From positions 1-7,160 of the forward strand of contig JBBSMX010000176.1 in assembly GCA_038232935.1 (NCBI GenBank): 7,160 bases of DNA, read 5' to 3'. The DNA comes from JBBSMX01 sp038232935 (GTDB lineage: Bacteria; Bacteroidota; Rhodothermia; Rhodothermales; JANQRZ01). A program made the position numbers and the translations under genes. The notes under the pieces were generated by a model, which had not been told where the DNA came from, did not search any database, and was given only the letters and a program-made list of their open reading frames with translations. Shown here in pieces: positions 6,013-7,160 of this stretch. Every line of letters begins with the position of its first letter. Position 1 is the stretch's first letter.

Positions 6013-6210
6013 CGGGCAGGTCTCCTGGCTCGCGGCGTTGAGACACTGGCAGGACCAGCGGACCCCGGTCCTCCGGCTCGGCTCGGACCTTCCCTCCCGC
6101 CTGGCGGAAAGTGGCCCGGTGCCTCGGCACCGTCGGACGCGCCGCCTACAGTTGCGGGTACAGCCCCGGAATGGCGCTCGTCGTCGTGACGCAGCGCGCA
6201 CCGGGTTCCC
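6013..6210 (-). promoter_or_regulatory. Cobalamin (B12) riboswitch aptamer
   Basis: On the minus strand the conserved elements appear in the right order. They are GGGAACCCGGTGCG (6210-6197), the core CTGTACCCGCAACTGTA (ending at 6147), a GCCACT segment with a GGGAAGG segment after it, and the B12 box GAGCCAGGAGACCTGCC (6031-6015). The span of about 200 bases is normal for the family (Rfam RF00174). These riboswitches sense adenosylcobalamin or related cobalamins and repress uptake or synthesis genes. Here the aptamer precedes a BtuB-like receptor and an intrinsic terminator, so regulation is most likely by transcription termination. The 5' boundary is set by the first conserved element and could extend some bases further for helix P1. 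Confidence 0.95.
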
Positions 6211-6311
6211 TTTTCATCCGCGCCCGCACCGAAGCGGAGCGCAGAACCTGAGGCGTATGAGAAAGAGCGAGCCGCAAGATAAGACCGCACCCGCCCCGCG
6301 CAACCTCACGC
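6211..6311 (-). promoter_or_regulatory. Probable promoter region of the B12 operon
   Basis: This 101-bp spacer lies between the upstream nuclease stop codon and the riboswitch, and should hold the operon promoter if the operon is independent. The best candidate I see on the minus strand is TTGCGC, 16 bases, TATCTT, which is a weak 3/6 plus 4/6 match. A bulged GC stem around the CCGCTTCGGTGCGG segment near 6225-6245 is also present. Neither is strong. Read-through from the upstream gene is possible because no clear terminator separates them. Confidence 0.25.
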
Positions 6312-7160
6312 TCACAACTCTACCGACTCGCCGCGCGCCGGGCTCGCCGCGTCGTCGTAGCCGTGCTGGCGAAGGGCGTCGGCGAGCTTCGCCTGCCGCT
6401 CGGGGTCGCCGTGGACGAGGAAGACGGTCTGGAGCCGGTCGCGGTCGAGCGTATCGATGAAGTCGATCAGGCCGGGCTCGTCGGCGTGCGCGGAGAAGTA
6501 GTTCAGCACGGCGACTTCGGCCTTGAGCTTGTGCGGCTGCCCGAAGATCTTGACCTCCTCGCGCCGCTCGACGATCCGCTTGCCGAGGGTGTGCTCCGCC
6601 TGATAGCCGACGATCATCACGGTACTCTTCGGGTCCTCGATGTTGTTGCGGAGGTGGTGGAGGATCCGGCCGTGCTCGGCCATCCCGCTCGCCGAGATGA
6701 TCACCATCGGAACGTGCATCCCGTTGAGCGCCTTCGAGCGCTGCACGTCGCGGACGTATTCGAGCCGCTCGAAGCCGAACGGGTCGGGGTCCGTCATCAT
6801 GTAGTCGAGGAGGTCGCGGTCGTAGCACTCGGGGTGGGTCTGGAAGACGCCGGTGACGTTGACCGCGAGCGGGCTGTCGACGAAGACGGGGATGCGTGGA
6901 ATCCGCTCCTCGTTCCACAACTGGTCGAGGGCGTAGACGAGCTCCTGCGTCCGCCCGACCGCGAAGGCGGGGATGATGACCTTGCCGCCGCGCGCAGCCG
7001 TCCGGCTGACGACGTCTGCGAGGGCGTCCTTCGCCGTCCCCGCGGGCTCGTGGACTTTGCCGCCGTAGGTCGATTCCGAGATCAGCCAGTCGCACGGGAG
7101 CATCGGCTGCGGGTCGCGGAGGATCGGGCGGCCGGGGTTGCCGAGGTCGCCGGTGAAGCC
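6312..7160 (-). CDS. Metallo-beta-lactamase/beta-CASP RNA-processing nuclease (C-terminal 282 residues)
   Basis: The frame is open from the window edge to TGA at 6312-6314, so the gene lacks its 5' end here. Numbering visible residues from 1, it contains TGD (motif 4, Asp5), SESTYGG (beta-CASP motif A, Glu29) and the PAFAVGRTQELVYAL helix. An ISASGMAEHGRI..HHL segment and GYQAEHTLG follow, then FSAHAD (motif B, His225) and FLVHGD (motif C, His250). The last part is the RMMBL 'RNA-specificity' domain. This is the family of CPSF-73, archaeal and bacterial KH-less homologues, and exonuclease/YSH1-type proteins: zinc-dependent nucleases acting on RNA. The HxHxDH metal site should lie just outside the window. 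All visible catalytic residues are intact. RNA cleavage is a family-level inference; the in vivo substrate is unknown. It is on the same strand as the B12 operon but separated from it by about 100 bp and a riboswitch, with no functional link evident. Confidence 0.95.
   Translation of the reverse strand, partial: GFTGDLGNPGRPILRDPQPMLPCDWLISESTYGGKVHEPAGTAKDALADVVSRTAARGGKVIIPAFAVGRTQELVYALDQLWNEERIPRIPVFVDSPLAVNVTGVFQTHPECYDRDLLDYMMTDPDPFGFERLEYVRDVQRSKALNGMHVPMVIISASGMAEHGRILHHLRNNIEDPKSTVMIVGYQAEHTLGKRIVERREEVKIFGQPHKLKAEVAVLNYFSAHADEPGLIDFIDTLDRDRLQTVFLVHGDPERQAKLADALRQHGYDDAASPARGESVEL

Noticed and set aside
3934..6201. Continuous open frame upstream of the BtuG-like gene, making a 1109-codon reading
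   Set aside because: The upstream part is an Arg/Pro/Ala-rich out-of-frame reading of btuB and the riboswitch. The signal peptide with lipobox at 3933 marks the true start.
5889..6290. N-terminal extension of the BtuB-like frame to an ATG at 6290
   Set aside because: It would translate the cobalamin aptamer and the terminator. A proper Sec signal peptide begins at GTG 5888 (or TTG 5906).
6214..7095. Alternative minus-strand frame over the beta-CASP nuclease gene
   Set aside because: It is an Arg-rich shadow. The conserved nuclease motifs (SESTYGG, FSAHAD, VHGD) all lie in the frame ending at 6312.

Overview
The window is very GC-rich, with G or C at most third codon positions, so long open shadow frames are common. 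The gene set is bacterial. The mix of a cobalamin-regulated TonB-dependent receptor, a YncE/DUF5074-like beta-propeller lipoprotein of the kind found in Bacteroidota, weak or absent Shine-Dalgarno sequences, and high GC suggests a high-GC member of the Bacteroidota/Rhodothermota group (Rhodothermus/Salinibacter relatives). That placement is an inference; no rRNA or other marker is present.

Layout. The left edge (1-72, minus) holds the first 24 codons of an unidentified gene. Divergent from it is a complete Doc-type Fic toxin gene (167-559, plus) with no recognisable antitoxin beside it. It runs tail-to-tail, with a 6-bp gap, into typA/bipA (566-2413, minus), a ribosome-associated translational GTPase. 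The typA leader (2414-2500) has a 12-bp perfect hairpin and a -10-like element.

The core of the window is a three-gene minus-strand operon, read right to left. It starts with a cobalamin riboswitch aptamer (about 6013-6210), followed by an expression platform ending in an intrinsic terminator (5889-5920). The genes are a BtuB-like TonB-dependent receptor (3948-5888), a YncE/DUF5074-like surface lipoprotein resembling BtuG (2872-3933) and a 70-residue Bfd-like [2Fe-2S] protein (2654-2866). Gaps between the genes are 14 and 5 bp. The simplest reading is a vitamin B12 uptake module. The lipoprotein would capture the corrinoid at the cell surface, the receptor would import it across the outer membrane using TonB energy, and the riboswitch would shut the operon off when cobalamin is plentiful. 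The Bfd-like gene is the unusual member and may supply electrons or iron-sulfur chemistry to corrinoid processing; that role is speculative.

The right edge (6312-7160, minus) carries the C-terminal 282 residues of a metallo-beta-lactamase/beta-CASP/RMMBL nuclease-type protein of the RNA-processing class. It lies upstream of the riboswitch on the same strand, with about 100 bp between them.

The only stretch over 300 bp without a protein gene is 5889-6311. It is filled by the riboswitch, its expression platform and a short promoter-sized spacer. I see no tRNA, rRNA, CRISPR array, insertion sequence or phage gene.
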